Source of the DNA: Telmatospirillum siberiense
Lineage (GTDB): Bacteria > Pseudomonadota > Alphaproteobacteria > Rhodospirillales > Magnetospirillaceae
Reading direction: 5' to 3'
Assembly: GCF_002845745.1 (NCBI RefSeq)
Contig: NZ_PIUM01000032.1
Coordinates: 1 to 64,000 of the forward strand
Length of the DNA: 64,000 bases
Both the position numbers and the translations under genes were made by a program. The notes beneath the pieces are model-generated. The model was not told where the DNA came from. It saw only the letters and a list, made by a program, of their open reading frames with translations, and ran no database searches. Below are positions 16,655 to 25,028 of the stretch, one piece after another. Every line of letters begins with the position of its first letter. Positions within the stretch are counted from its first letter, which is position 1.

Positions 16655-19036
16655 ATGCCGGTGGAATTCTGTGCGGGGACTCATAAAAGAGGAAAACTGA
16701 TTTCGGCATTTGGTGCGCTGTTGATGGCGGGAACCGCCTTGACATCGCCTCTTCATGCGCAGGAAGCCGTTTCGACCACGAAGCAGCCCACGGACGTGGG
16801 CAATGTCGAGGCGACCGGCGGGGCCGGCGGTACCGACAATGGCCAGACGGCGCTGGGCGTCACGCGAACCGAAGTCGGCGGCGGTCTCATGGTCGATGAG
16901 GATGTGCCGAAGGCGAAGAGTTCGGTCACCAAGGATTTCATCCAGAAACAGGCGCCCGCCGCCGACGTTTTCCAGGTGTTGAAATTAGTCCCCGGCGCGA
17001 ATACCGCCGCCGCCGACGCTTATGGCTTCAATCCCGGCATCATGGCCGTGCGCGGTCTCGACGCGACCCAAATGGGGTTCAATTTCGAAGGCATGCCGCT
17101 GAGTGACATGGCCAACTGGTCGGTCTATCCCGGCCAGTGGATCGATACCGAAAATATGGATGTGGTGACCCTCAATCAGGGGTCCGCCGATCTTGCCTCG
17201 CCGCAAATCAATGCGACGGGCGGTGTCGTCGATCTTTATCTGCATGACCCGGCGAAGACTCCGGGTGGCCTGATCGACTTGTCCTATGGAACGAACAACG
17301 CCATTCGCGAATTCGCCCGTTTGGAGACGGGGCAGATCGGCGATACCGGACTGCGCGCCTTCGCCTCTTTTTCGCACTTCACTGCCGACCACTTCCGTGG
17401 TCCGGGCGAGGACCAGAAAGATCACGTCGATTTGGCCGTGGTGAAGGATTTCAACGACGGAAGCAAGACGAAACTCGCGTTCACTTATTCGGAAATCGTG
17501 CGTGACACCTATAAGAATCCGACCCTGACCCAATGGAAAGTGGGCGGACTCAATGGTGCGGCAACGAACTATGACGCCACTTATTCCAAGGGCGATACGT
17601 CATATTACAAGTTGCTCGCCAATCCATGGCGTAATTTGCTTCTGTCGGCGCCGACCGACATAAAGATAAACACGGCTCTCGCGCTGAAGGTGACGCCGTA
17701 CCTCTACTACGGTTATGGCGCTTCGGGCTCGGCGACGACGCTGAATGAACGCTCGGTGGGGTTCGGCGATACGGTCAACGCCGTCGATCTCAATCACAAC
17801 GGGACGACGACCGACACCGGCGTCATGGTCTATAACCCGATCTTCGAAGACAATCTTCGGACGGGGGCCGTTAGCAAGCTCACCTACAACTATGAAAATC
17901 ACACCCTGGTCGGCGGCTATTGGTTCCAATATTCCGACGACAAGCTGTATCGCCCCTACAGCACGGTGAATTCCAACGGTACCGCCACCGATCCGAAAGG
18001 CGTGTCGAATTACATCCGGCTGGCCAACGGCCAGGTCGTCATGGGGTGGAACCAGGACACTACCGATTACGTCAATGCCGTCTTCGCCGGCGATACCATT
18101 TCCCTGATGGATGATCGTCTGTCGATCGATCTCGGCGTCAAGCAGGTCTATGTGTCGCGTTTCGCCCACAATGGTGTTCCCTCGAGTGTCGAGGACACGC
18201 ATGCCGACCGGCAGGCGACCTTGCCGACCGCTGCCGCGCGTTATTCTTTTGACGACCAGAACCAGGTGTTCGGCACCCTGGCCACCAGTTTCCGGACCTT
18301 GCCCGCCGGTTCGCTTTATCCGCGCTATTCCTCCTCGACGGGGGCGGTGACCACGGCGGCCAATCCCAATCAGCCCAACGAAACGTCGTTCATGCAGGAA
18401 ATCGGCTATCGCTACCATGCGAAGCTGCTGAGCCTGTCGGTCTCGGCGTTCAATTACGATTTCCGCAATCGTCAGATTTCCTCGACCGTGTGCGATCCCG
18501 GCTGTCTTTCCTCGCCCATCAACGGCGGCAGTCAGAATGCCCGTGGCCTGGATTTCGAGGCGGGTCTGCGGCCCTATCACAATTTCCGGCCTTATATCTC
18601 GGGCGAATATCTGAATACGACCATCGAGAGCGATATCGCGGTGGCGGGCGTCTATCTTCCGACCAAGGGCAAGGACGCCGTGCGCAGCCCGCGCTGGCAG
18701 AGCGGTATCGGCGTCGATTACGACGACGGAACCTATTTCGGCAATCTGGGCGTCAAGCATGTCGCCTCCCAGTATTCGACCTTCATGAATGATCAGTCGA
18801 TCCCCGCTTACACTACGGTGGACGCGACCATCGGCTTTCGCCTGCCGGATTTGAGCTATGCGAAAAAGCCCGAGATTCGCTTGAATCTTCTGAATCTTTT
18901 CGATCGTCACTATCTGTCGGGTGTGGCCAGTCCGACGGTCAACGCTCTGTCTACCAAGGGCGTGGCCGGTACTGCGCCAACCTACTATGTGGCCAACGGT
19001 TTGACGGCTTTTGTAACAATAACAACGGCGTTTTGA
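16655..19036 (+). CDS. TonB-dependent outer-membrane receptor
   Basis: Outer-membrane active-transport channel, 793 aa. There is a signal peptide (RGKLISAFGALLMAGTAL, cut after HAQ), a plug domain at about residues 80-220 (FQVLKLVPGAN, MAVRGLDATQMGF, TGGVVDLYL), then a 22-strand barrel rich in alternating aromatic residues, ending in phenylalanine as barrel proteins do. The ATG at 16655 has GAGGGGG upstream, whereas the frame's first ATG (16505) is preceded by AT-rich non-coding DNA. It is followed 3 bp later by exbB, exbD and tonB, so this receptor carries its own energising complex. Ligand unknown; a nitrogenous compound is inferred from context. Confidence 0.93.
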   Translation: MPVEFCAGTHKRGKLISAFGALLMAGTALTSPLHAQEAVSTTKQPTDVGNVEATGGAGGTDNGQTALGVTRTEVGGGLMVDEDVPKAKSSVTKDFIQKQAPAADVFQVLKLVPGANTAAADAYGFNPGIMAVRGLDATQMGFNFEGMPLSDMANWSVYPGQWIDTENMDVVTLNQGSADLASPQINATGGVVDLYLHDPAKTPGGLIDLSYGTNNAIREFARLETGQIGDTGLRAFASFSHFTADHFRGPGEDQKDHVDLAVVKDFNDGSKTKLAFTYSEIVRDTYKNPTLTQWKVGGLNGAATNYDATYSKGDTSYYKLLANPWRNLLLSAPTDIKINTALALKVTPYLYYGYGASGSATTLNERSVGFGDTVNAVDLNHNGTTTDTGVMVYNPIFEDNLRTGAVSKLTYNYENHTLVGGYWFQYSDDKLYRPYSTVNSNGTATDPKGVSNYIRLANGQVVMGWNQDTTDYVNAVFAGDTISLMDDRLSIDLGVKQVYVSRFAHNGVPSSVEDTHADRQATLPTAAARYSFDDQNQVFGTLATSFRTLPAGSLYPRYSSSTGAVTTAANPNQPNETSFMQEIGYRYHAKLLSLSVSAFNYDFRNRQISSTVCDPGCLSSPINGGSQNARGLDFEAGLRPYHNFRPYISGEYLNTTIESDIAVAGVYLPTKGKDAVRSPRWQSGIGVDYDDGTYFGNLGVKHVASQYSTFMNDQSIPAYTTVDATIGFRLPDLSYAKKPEIRLNLLNLFDRHYLSGVASPTVNALSTKGVAGTAPTYYVANGLTAFVTITTAF

Positions 19037-19039
19037 ACC

Positions 19040-19735
19040 ATGGAACTCTCTCATGATTTTCTTCACGGCCTTTCCATAGATCTTCTTTATGCCGGTGTGA
19101 TTATACTCACCGTCGTCATAGTGGAGAGGTTGCTTTACTATAGCTATCTCGCTATTCGAAAACGCGGGATAGCGCGGGCGATCGAACGGGCCATCGCGAT
19201 CGATCCGTTGCGTCCCTGGCCGATGATTCCGGTCGGCGGCGACGTGCTGAGCCGCTCGATGAGTGAATATGTCGAGGCGCAGAAGCAAGGCGATATCGCC
19301 CGGACGCGGATCGAGGATCTGTCCGCCGCCATGTTCCTGCGCGTCGACGGCCGTGTGAACGCCCGCCTATGGGTGTTGGACACCATCGTCACCGCCGCGC
19401 CGCTTCTTGGTTTGCTGGGCACGATCCTGGGCATCATGGACACCTTCAATGCCTTGTCGTCAGGGGGAATCTCCGATCCGGGGGCGGTCAGTCGCGGCAT
19501 CGGCTCCGCCCTGTTCGCCACCGCCATCGGCATTGGCACCGCGCTCTACGGGTTGCTTGGGCACAATGTTCTCCATCGTTTCGGCGAACTGATCACCGAA
19601 GACTTCAAGAGCTTTCTTTTGGAAACCACCATGGAGTGTCCTCACTCCATGCCGGGCGGGCGATGCGCCATGGAAAATGTCGGAGCAGCCCAGAGCGTCG
19701 CCGCGATCCAAAGCGTCGGCGCGACCCGTCGCTGA
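19040..19735 (+). CDS. exbB: ExbB/TolQ/MotA-family proton channel protein
   Basis: Inner-membrane proton-channel subunit, 231 aa. There is one hydrophobic segment at residues ~11-30 and two at ~112-135 and ~150-175 (APLLGLLGTILGIM and SALFATAIGIGTALYGLLGH), which carry the conserved small residues of the ExbB/TolQ pore. The topology and the MotA_ExbB domain are typical. It lies between the receptor and exbD and works with ExbD to convert proton motive force into TonB movement. The C-terminal ~20 residues have a repetitive AQSVAAIQSVGA tail. Confidence 0.88.
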   Translation: MELSHDFLHGLSIDLLYAGVIILTVVIVERLLYYSYLAIRKRGIARAIERAIAIDPLRPWPMIPVGGDVLSRSMSEYVEAQKQGDIARTRIEDLSAAMFLRVDGRVNARLWVLDTIVTAAPLLGLLGTILGIMDTFNALSSGGISDPGAVSRGIGSALFATAIGIGTALYGLLGHNVLHRFGELITEDFKSFLLETTMECPHSMPGGRCAMENVGAAQSVAAIQSVGATRR

Positions 19736-19761
19736 CGGATGAGCAGGAAGAGGAGAAGGAC

Positions 19762-20166
19762 ATGAGAAGCTGGCCTGATCGGCGCGAGAGGCGGGCGCGG
19801 ATAGAAATCATCCCGATGATCGACGTGATGATGTTTCTTCTCGCATTTTTCGTGCTGATTAGCATGAACGTCCTGCCGGCCCTGGGTCTGAAGGTTCAGT
19901 TGCCCGAATCGGCGCAGACCGAGAAGGTGACGGACCTGAAGAAGGTGACGCTGACCATCGACAAGGACGGCCGGACCTTCCTGGACGGCCAGCCATATCC
20001 CGTCGATCAGTTGGCTCCCGAATTGCGCCGGCTGACGGCGGACAAGAAAACCACCGTCATCATCGCCGGTGACGGCGGAGGACATATCCAGACTCTCGTC
20101 GATGTTCTCGATACCTTGAAGGAGGCGGGAGTCTCCTCGGCCTCCATCATTGCCAAGGCCAAGTGA
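19762..20166 (+). CDS. exbD: ExbD/TolR-family biopolymer transport protein
   Basis: Partner of ExbB, 134 aa. There is a short cytoplasmic N-terminus and one transmembrane helix containing the essential aspartate (D21 in PMIDVMMFLLAFF), then a periplasmic domain (TLTIDKDGRTFLDG, LVDVLDTLKEAGV). The ATG at 19762 follows AGGAGAAGGA. Its stop is one base before the tonB start. Together with the preceding gene it forms the proton-driven motor for the receptor at 16655. Confidence 0.9.
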   Translation: MRSWPDRRERRARIEIIPMIDVMMFLLAFFVLISMNVLPALGLKVQLPESAQTEKVTDLKKVTLTIDKDGRTFLDGQPYPVDQLAPELRRLTADKKTTVIIAGDGGGHIQTLVDVLDTLKEAGVSSASIIAKAK

Positions 20167-20167
20167 G

Positions 20168-20872
20168 ATGGCGCATGTCGATCCGATGGAGCGTGTCTTC
20201 GGCGGCCTGGCCCTGCTGTCCACCATCGCCGTGGTGTTCGCGCTTCAGTTATCGCCGGTGAAAATGCAACCCCCGCCGCCCGATCCTCCACCGGCGTCGA
20301 TCACGGTCACCCTGGAGGCGGCGGCGCCGGAGCCTCCTGCCCCCCCGGCGCCGCCGCCCAAGGCGGTGACGCCGCCTCCGCCTCCGCCCCCACCCCAGGT
20401 GAGGGAAACGCAACCGGCTCGGCCGGTGATCCCGGTGCCGCGAAAGGTGGCGCCCAAGCCCCCGACGCCTCAGCCGGAAAAGGTCGCCGAGGCGCCGGCG
20501 GAAACTCCGCCGCCGGTTCCTCAGCCGGTCGCGGCTCCGCCGAAACCGGCCGCGCCCGCCGCCAACGTGGCAAGCGAAGAGGCCGGCTATGTGGGGCGCC
20601 TGCGAGCCTATATCCGCTCGATCACCCAATATCCCACGTCCGGGCAGGCTCGCCGTGAGCGGCCGGAAGGGTCGACCGAGGTCCGCTTCGTCTTGAATCG
20701 CGCGGGGCAGGTCCAGGATGCGTCGATAGAGCAGGGCTCGGGCTCGCCCATTCTCGACAAACAGGCCCTCTCCATCGTCAAGGGGGGGACTTATCCGGCG
20801 ATGCCCCATGAGGTCTGGTCCGACGCGCCGGAGCACGTCTTTACCGTCACCGTCGTCTTTACGGCGCCGTGA
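20168..20872 (+). CDS. tonB: TonB energy-transducing protein
   Basis: TonB, 234 aa. An N-terminal membrane anchor (residues ~8-27, GGLALLSTIAVVFALQL) is followed by a very proline-rich periplasm-spanning segment (~37-140) and the TonB C-terminal domain (~150-234: LRAYIRSITQYPTSGQARR, GSTEVRFVLNRAGQV). The start at 20168 is preferred over an in-frame ATG at 20150 that would overlap exbD. It passes energy from ExbBD to the receptor. A dedicated TonB is common where a receptor is expressed only under a special condition. Confidence 0.92.
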   Translation: MAHVDPMERVFGGLALLSTIAVVFALQLSPVKMQPPPPDPPPASITVTLEAAAPEPPAPPAPPPKAVTPPPPPPPPQVRETQPARPVIPVPRKVAPKPPTPQPEKVAEAPAETPPPVPQPVAAPPKPAAPAANVASEEAGYVGRLRAYIRSITQYPTSGQARRERPEGSTEVRFVLNRAGQVQDASIEQGSGSPILDKQALSIVKGGTYPAMPHEVWSDAPEHVFTVTVVFTAP

Positions 20873-20894
20873 CCGCGGTGGAACGGAGACTTCG

Positions 20895-21758
20895 ATGAAA
20901 AGCGATTTCATCTCGCCGGGGATATCCCCGGCCGGCGGCCGGGATCCGGATCTTGCCGAACCCGCCGCGGTTCGCCGGGCGATCCGGCGTGGGGACTTCC
21001 GTTCTTTCACCAATCACGCGGCTCCCGGCTTCGCCCAGGGCAACCTGGTGATCGTGCCCGCTCCCTTCGCCGACGATTTCGCCCAATTCTGTGAGCTCAA
21101 CAGCCGGGCCCTGCCGGTGATGGGGCGGTCGGCCGCGGGTGTTCCGCATCTTCCGGAGCTTGCCTCCGATCTCGATCTGCGGACCGATGTCGGGGGCTAT
21201 ATGGTCTTCGAAAATGGCGTCCTGACGGGAACGCCCCGCGATATCCGCGATCTGTGGCGAGATGACCTGGTCGCCTTCGTGCTGGGATGTTCCTTTTCTT
21301 TCGAAAGCGTCTTGCAAAGCCATGGCGTGCGTCTGCGGCATCTGGACGAGGGCAATGTCTCGGCCATGTATGTGACCAATCGCGCGACCGTCCCCGTCGG
21401 GCCCTTCGGAGGCGACATGGTCGTTTCCATGCGTCCGATGACGCCGCAGGACGCCATCCGGGCCGCGCTCATTTGCCAGCATTATCCGGAATATCACGGC
21501 GCGCCGGTCCATATCGGCCTGCCGCATCTCCTCGGTATCGATGATTTGACGCGCTCCTATGGCGGCCATGGCCTGACCGCCTTGCGCGAAGACGAACTGC
21601 CGGTTTTCTGGGCCTGCGCCGCCACGGCGCAGATCGCGGCGGTCGCCGCGGGGCTGCCCTTATGCATTACCCATTACAAGGCTCACATGGTCCTGACGGA
21701 CGTTCCGGTGCTGTCGAAAAGTGCCGGGGAACCCACGTTCGGCGGCCGCGACGCCTGA
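20895..21758 (+). CDS. DUF1445 / YcsI-type putative hydro-lyase (D-glutamate cyclase-like)
   Basis: A 287-aa protein of the DUF1445 family. Recognisable segments are AVRRAIRRGDF near the N-terminus, VAFVLGCSFSFE in the centre, and the C-terminal ITHYKAHMVLTDV, the hallmark of the family. The mammalian homologous domain is part of D-glutamate cyclase, which interconverts D-glutamate and 5-oxo-D-proline; most bacterial members are only called putative hydro-lyases. The ATG at 20895 follows GGAGAC. It sits 22 bp after tonB and 26 bp before a PhyH gene. With hyuAB further on it could handle a 5-oxoproline-like lactam, which is inference. Confidence 0.85.
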   Translation: MKSDFISPGISPAGGRDPDLAEPAAVRRAIRRGDFRSFTNHAAPGFAQGNLVIVPAPFADDFAQFCELNSRALPVMGRSAAGVPHLPELASDLDLRTDVGGYMVFENGVLTGTPRDIRDLWRDDLVAFVLGCSFSFESVLQSHGVRLRHLDEGNVSAMYVTNRATVPVGPFGGDMVVSMRPMTPQDAIRAALICQHYPEYHGAPVHIGLPHLLGIDDLTRSYGGHGLTALREDELPVFWACAATAQIAAVAAGLPLCITHYKAHMVLTDVPVLSKSAGEPTFGGRDA

Positions 21759-21784
21759 CCAGCCATTATCGTGAAAGGATTGAA

Positions 21785-22657
21785 ATGATGTCCATGGACG
21801 AGGTTGTCGATCATTATCAACGGGATGGTTATGCCGTCATGCCGGGGCTGTTGAGCGGCCCGGTTCTCGCCCAACTGCGGGAGGTGACGGATCGGGTGGC
21901 CGACCAGGCTCGCGGTCTGGTCGAGGAGACCGGCGTTTTCGATTTCGAAGATGGTCACCGGCCCGAGGCTCCGCAGATTCAGCGGATCAAGAAGCCGCAT
22001 CGCGTCGACCCCTTCTATTTCGAGCTGGCCAGGCACCCGGCCATCCTGGCGGTGATCGCCAAGCTGATCGGCACCCGGGACATCCGGCTCAATCACAGCA
22101 AGATCAATATGAAGGCGGCCAAGACCGGTTCGGCCCTGGAATGGCACCAGGATTGGGCCTTCGCGCCCCATACCAACATGTCGACCTGCGTCGCCTCGGT
22201 GATGATCGACGACTGTTCCGTCGAGAACGGCGCCATGCGGGTCCTTGCCGGCAGCCATGGCGGTCCGCTGCTCGATCATCATGACGAGGAGCAATATTTC
22301 GTCGGGGCGGTCGCGCCGGATACGCCCGGGCTGGATTTTTCCAAGGCGGCTCCCCTGGCCGGGCCGGCCGGCACGGTGGCATTCCACCATCCTCTGGCCA
22401 TTCACGGTTCGGGGGCCAATCGTTCGGGCGCGTCGCGGCGTATTCTTTTTCTCGAATATGCCGCGACCGACGCCTGGCCGCTTTTCTATCATGTCGACTG
22501 GGACGACTATAATCGCCGGATCGTCTCCGGCCCCCAGACATCATTCGTCCGTTTCGAACCGACGGTCGTCAAGCTGCCCTTCCCGGCACGGACCACCGGG
22601 TCGATCTATAAGACCCAGTCGACGCTCGAAAAGCGCTATTTCGAACAGGCGGTATGA
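21785..22657 (+). CDS. phytanoyl-CoA dioxygenase (PhyH) family Fe(II)/2-oxoglutarate oxygenase
   Basis: Non-heme iron oxygenase, 290 aa. The facial triad is H121 and D123 (EWHQDWAF) with H207 (LAIHGSG), and the 2-oxoglutarate-binding arginine follows in NRSGASRR. The cupin core has family-typical segments MIDDCSVENGAMRVLAGSH and AGTVAFHHPL. These enzymes hydroxylate or oxidatively cleave unactivated carbon. A second in-frame ATG at 21788 is equally possible. The stop is 3 bp before the second SDR gene, suggesting a hydroxylation then dehydrogenation step. Confidence 0.9.
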   Translation: MMSMDEVVDHYQRDGYAVMPGLLSGPVLAQLREVTDRVADQARGLVEETGVFDFEDGHRPEAPQIQRIKKPHRVDPFYFELARHPAILAVIAKLIGTRDIRLNHSKINMKAAKTGSALEWHQDWAFAPHTNMSTCVASVMIDDCSVENGAMRVLAGSHGGPLLDHHDEEQYFVGAVAPDTPGLDFSKAAPLAGPAGTVAFHHPLAIHGSGANRSGASRRILFLEYAATDAWPLFYHVDWDDYNRRIVSGPQTSFVRFEPTVVKLPFPARTTGSIYKTQSTLEKRYFEQAV

Positions 22658-22660
22658 TCG

Positions 22661-23467
22661 ATGGAGTCCTCGAAACTGGAGAGACGACCCGCGGCCTTCG
22701 TCACCGGGGCGAGCAGTGGCACCGGCCGCGAGGCGTCGCTGGCTTTGGCCAAGGCCGGCTACGATGTCGCGCTGCTCGGCCGGCGGCCGGCGGCGTTGGA
22801 GGACGTGGCCGCCGATATCCGCGGCGCGGCCGGCGAGGCGAGGACGATCTGCTTGCGAACGGACGTCACCGACCCGGCGAACGTTGCGCGATCGGTGGCG
22901 GCGTTCCTCGAGTGGTCCGGCGGTCGGGTCGAGGTGCTGCTCAATGCAGCGGGTATTCCGGGCCCGCTCGGCGCGGCGATCGGGGACATCGCCGTCGAGG
23001 ATTTCGATGCCGTGGTGTCGACCAATCTGCGGGGGCCGTTCCTGACGATGACGCATCTGTTGCCGGTGATGTATCGGCAAGGCGGCGGGCGCGTGGTGAA
23101 TATCGGCGGCAATCACGGCCTGCGGGGCCGGGCCGGGCGTTCGACCTATTCCCTGTCGAAGTGGGGGCTGCGCGGCTTGACGCGCAGCGCCGCGCTCGAA
23201 GCCGGACCCCACGGGGTGACGGTCAATTACGTGGCGCCGGGGGCGATCGCCGTCGATCGGATGCGGTTGCGCTGGAAGGCGCAGGCTGCCGAAGAAGGGG
23301 TTTCCGAACAGGTTGTCATCGAGCGTTATGTCGCGCAGATGGGAATCGCTCTCGGACGGCCGAACGAACCGGCCGACGTGGTGGCGATGATCATGTTCCT
23401 GGTCGGCGAGGGAGGTCGCAATATCACCGGGCAGGAGTTGGTGATCGACGGCGGAGTCATCGTGTGA
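22661..23467 (+). CDS. SDR-family oxidoreductase (Ser-to-Gly variant, copy 2)
   Basis: Short-chain dehydrogenase/reductase, 268 aa. The cofactor motif is TGASSGTG (residues 15-22). Catalytic Y163 and K167 lie in YSLSKWGLRG. The position of the catalytic serine (13 before Tyr) is Gly150 in NIGGNHG, as in the copies at 9811 and 36724. The C-terminal substrate-loop region (VSEQVVIERYVAQMGIA) resembles the same insertion in those copies, so the three are a paralogous set. It ends the plus-strand operon and is followed by two hairpins. Confidence 0.88.
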   Translation: MESSKLERRPAAFVTGASSGTGREASLALAKAGYDVALLGRRPAALEDVAADIRGAAGEARTICLRTDVTDPANVARSVAAFLEWSGGRVEVLLNAAGIPGPLGAAIGDIAVEDFDAVVSTNLRGPFLTMTHLLPVMYRQGGGRVVNIGGNHGLRGRAGRSTYSLSKWGLRGLTRSAALEAGPHGVTVNYVAPGAIAVDRMRLRWKAQAAEEGVSEQVVIERYVAQMGIALGRPNEPADVVAMIMFLVGEGGRNITGQELVIDGGVIV

Positions 23468-23473
23468 AGCCGG

Positions 23474-23538
23474 GGCCCGACTGCCGGCATCCCGCCGAGT
23501 CGGGCCTGCGTTCCGGACCGGCGGGGCATGGCCGGTCC
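23474..23538. terminator. double hairpin between convergent operons
   Basis: Two perfect stems lie in series: GGCCCGACT (23474-23482) with 23498-23506 (9 bp), and GGACCGGC (23515-23522) with 23531-23538 (8 bp), followed by a pyrimidine-rich tract on the plus strand. They separate the SDR operon from the minus-strand binding-protein gene and probably end both. Confidence 0.65.
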
Positions 23539-23547
23539 GTTCCCCTT

Positions 23548-24621
23548 TCAGCTTTTCCCGAGGGCGGCCTTGATAATCGATTGGGTGACGATCCGGGAGA
23601 TATCGATCGATTGCGTCGAGGCGACGGTTCCCGCGTCTTGCGCGAGTTTCAGGGCATTTTCGAAGACCTCCGGTTTGATCCACAGAAGTCCCTGAGTGAG
23701 CGCGTCGCCATGCAGGACGTAGGATTTCATCTCCTCCGCCTCGGTTGTCTGGCGCGCCAGATCCGTCCCCGGCTGGGCATATTTCTCGACGACGATTTTG
23801 GCGGTTTCCGCCGGATGGTCGACCATCCAGCGCCATCCCTTGATCAGGGCGCGGGTATAACGGACGAAGGTGTCGCCGTTTTGCTCGATGCTGTCGCGCC
23901 GGGCGATCAGGACTTGTCCATAATCCGCGATGCCGAGATCGGACGTATAGAGGATGTAAGGGTCGAGTCCGGCCAGGCGCAGGGCTGTCGCGGCGGTGGT
24001 CGCCCATCCCCAATAGGCGTCGACCTGCTTGGCCATCAGCATGCCGGGATCTGTGCCGACGGGCACGAACTTGATCTTGCGGGCATCGATGTCGGCGCGC
24101 TTCAGCAGCACCTGGACTTGAGCCCGAATGTTGTTCGGCAGCCCGATTGTTTTGCCGACCATATCCTGCAGCGAGGTGATGGGGGCGGAGGCCGGACTGA
24201 GAAAACAGCCGGGATCGCGTTGCATGACCGCGGCGAAGGCGACGATCGGCTGGCCTTGCCGGGCCCCTTCGATGATGCCGAGCGCGTTGCTTTCGCTGAC
24301 CAGGGTGCGTCCGCTGGCGACCAGGGTGCGGTAATCGGTGCCGGGCCCTCCGGCGTTGTAGTGAACATCGAGTTTTTCCTCGGCGAAATAGCCTTGTTCC
24401 TGGGCCATGAAATCGCCGCCGAACTGAACGCCTTTCAGCCAGCCGAGCTGATGGCTGACCGGTGTCGGCGTTTCGGCGGCGGCGGGACCCGCGGCGAAGC
24501 GGAGGAAGCCGCCGAGGGAGACGGCGCCGATACCCAGCCGCCCGAGGTGTCCGAGAGCGGATCGCCTGTCGATGGAAAGACCGGCGGATGGCGAAAGGGC
24601 GGGGCGGTTGCGCGAGGTCAT
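23548..24621 (-). CDS. NMT1/THI5-like ABC transporter substrate-binding protein
   Basis: Periplasmic binding protein of the nitrate/sulfonate/pyrimidine-precursor family, 357 aa. A twin-arginine-type leader (SIDRRSALGHLGRLGIGAV) is followed by QLGWLKGVQFGGDFMAQEQG, the typical start of these receptors, and AYWGWATTAATAL in the second lobe. The ATG has AGGAGAT upstream. No permease or ATPase gene adjoins it; the matching ATPase and two permeases, which lack a binding protein, are at 37507-39822. It is the natural candidate partner for them. It is transcribed away from the oxygenase-hyuAB operon. Confidence 0.88.
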   Translation of the reverse strand: MTSRNRPALSPSAGLSIDRRSALGHLGRLGIGAVSLGGFLRFAAGPAAAETPTPVSHQLGWLKGVQFGGDFMAQEQGYFAEEKLDVHYNAGGPGTDYRTLVASGRTLVSESNALGIIEGARQGQPIVAFAAVMQRDPGCFLSPASAPITSLQDMVGKTIGLPNNIRAQVQVLLKRADIDARKIKFVPVGTDPGMLMAKQVDAYWGWATTAATALRLAGLDPYILYTSDLGIADYGQVLIARRDSIEQNGDTFVRYTRALIKGWRWMVDHPAETAKIVVEKYAQPGTDLARQTTEAEEMKSYVLHGDALTQGLLWIKPEVFENALKLAQDAGTVASTQSIDISRIVTQSIIKAALGKS

Positions 24622-25028
24622 CTGATCTCCTTGCTGGCTATCTCGATGGTGATGGCGTCATCACTGACTGTTCCTCTCCTTCCTATCAAATAACAAATGA
24701 TACAGTCTAGAATTATTTTAATAATTTTCATAAAAACAAATTTTAAAATGAGAAAATATCTATAATTAAGCAGGATGAAAAAATTAATTAGCACATATTA
24801 TTTATATTTTTTGTATTTTTTGCAATTTTTTGTTTCTGATTGGCGTTCCGTAGACTTTTCGGCATCGCCGCTGAACGGAAAAGGCATCTCACGGAAATGG
24901 GATTACACGCTATTCCTTGATCCGGACGATGCCGTCGTCCGGTTTTCCGGCGTGGGGGCGTCTTCCGCGTATTTCAGGGATCGTCGTGCCGAAAACCCGT
25001 CAGCCAGCTTCAATGAGGAGGTCCGGAG
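24622..25028. other. AT-rich divergent promoter region
   Basis: A 407-bp gap between the divergent binding-protein and oxygenase genes. Bases ~24690-24840 are strongly AT-rich, with T-runs, in contrast to the GC-rich genes. It must hold promoters for both directions. I could not single out a convincing -35/-10 pair or a TPP-type riboswitch. Confidence 0.5.

Noticed and set aside
19040-20166. MotA/MotB or TolQ/TolR instead of ExbB/ExbD
   Set aside because: There is no peptidoglycan-binding OmpA-like domain and no tolA, tolB or pal next to them; a TonB receptor and tonB flank the pair.
24622-24720. TPP riboswitch in front of the NMT1/THI5-like receptor gene
   Set aside because: No thi-box-like conserved stretch (CUGAGA or the ACCUGAUCUGG type) is visible; the leader is short and AT-rich.
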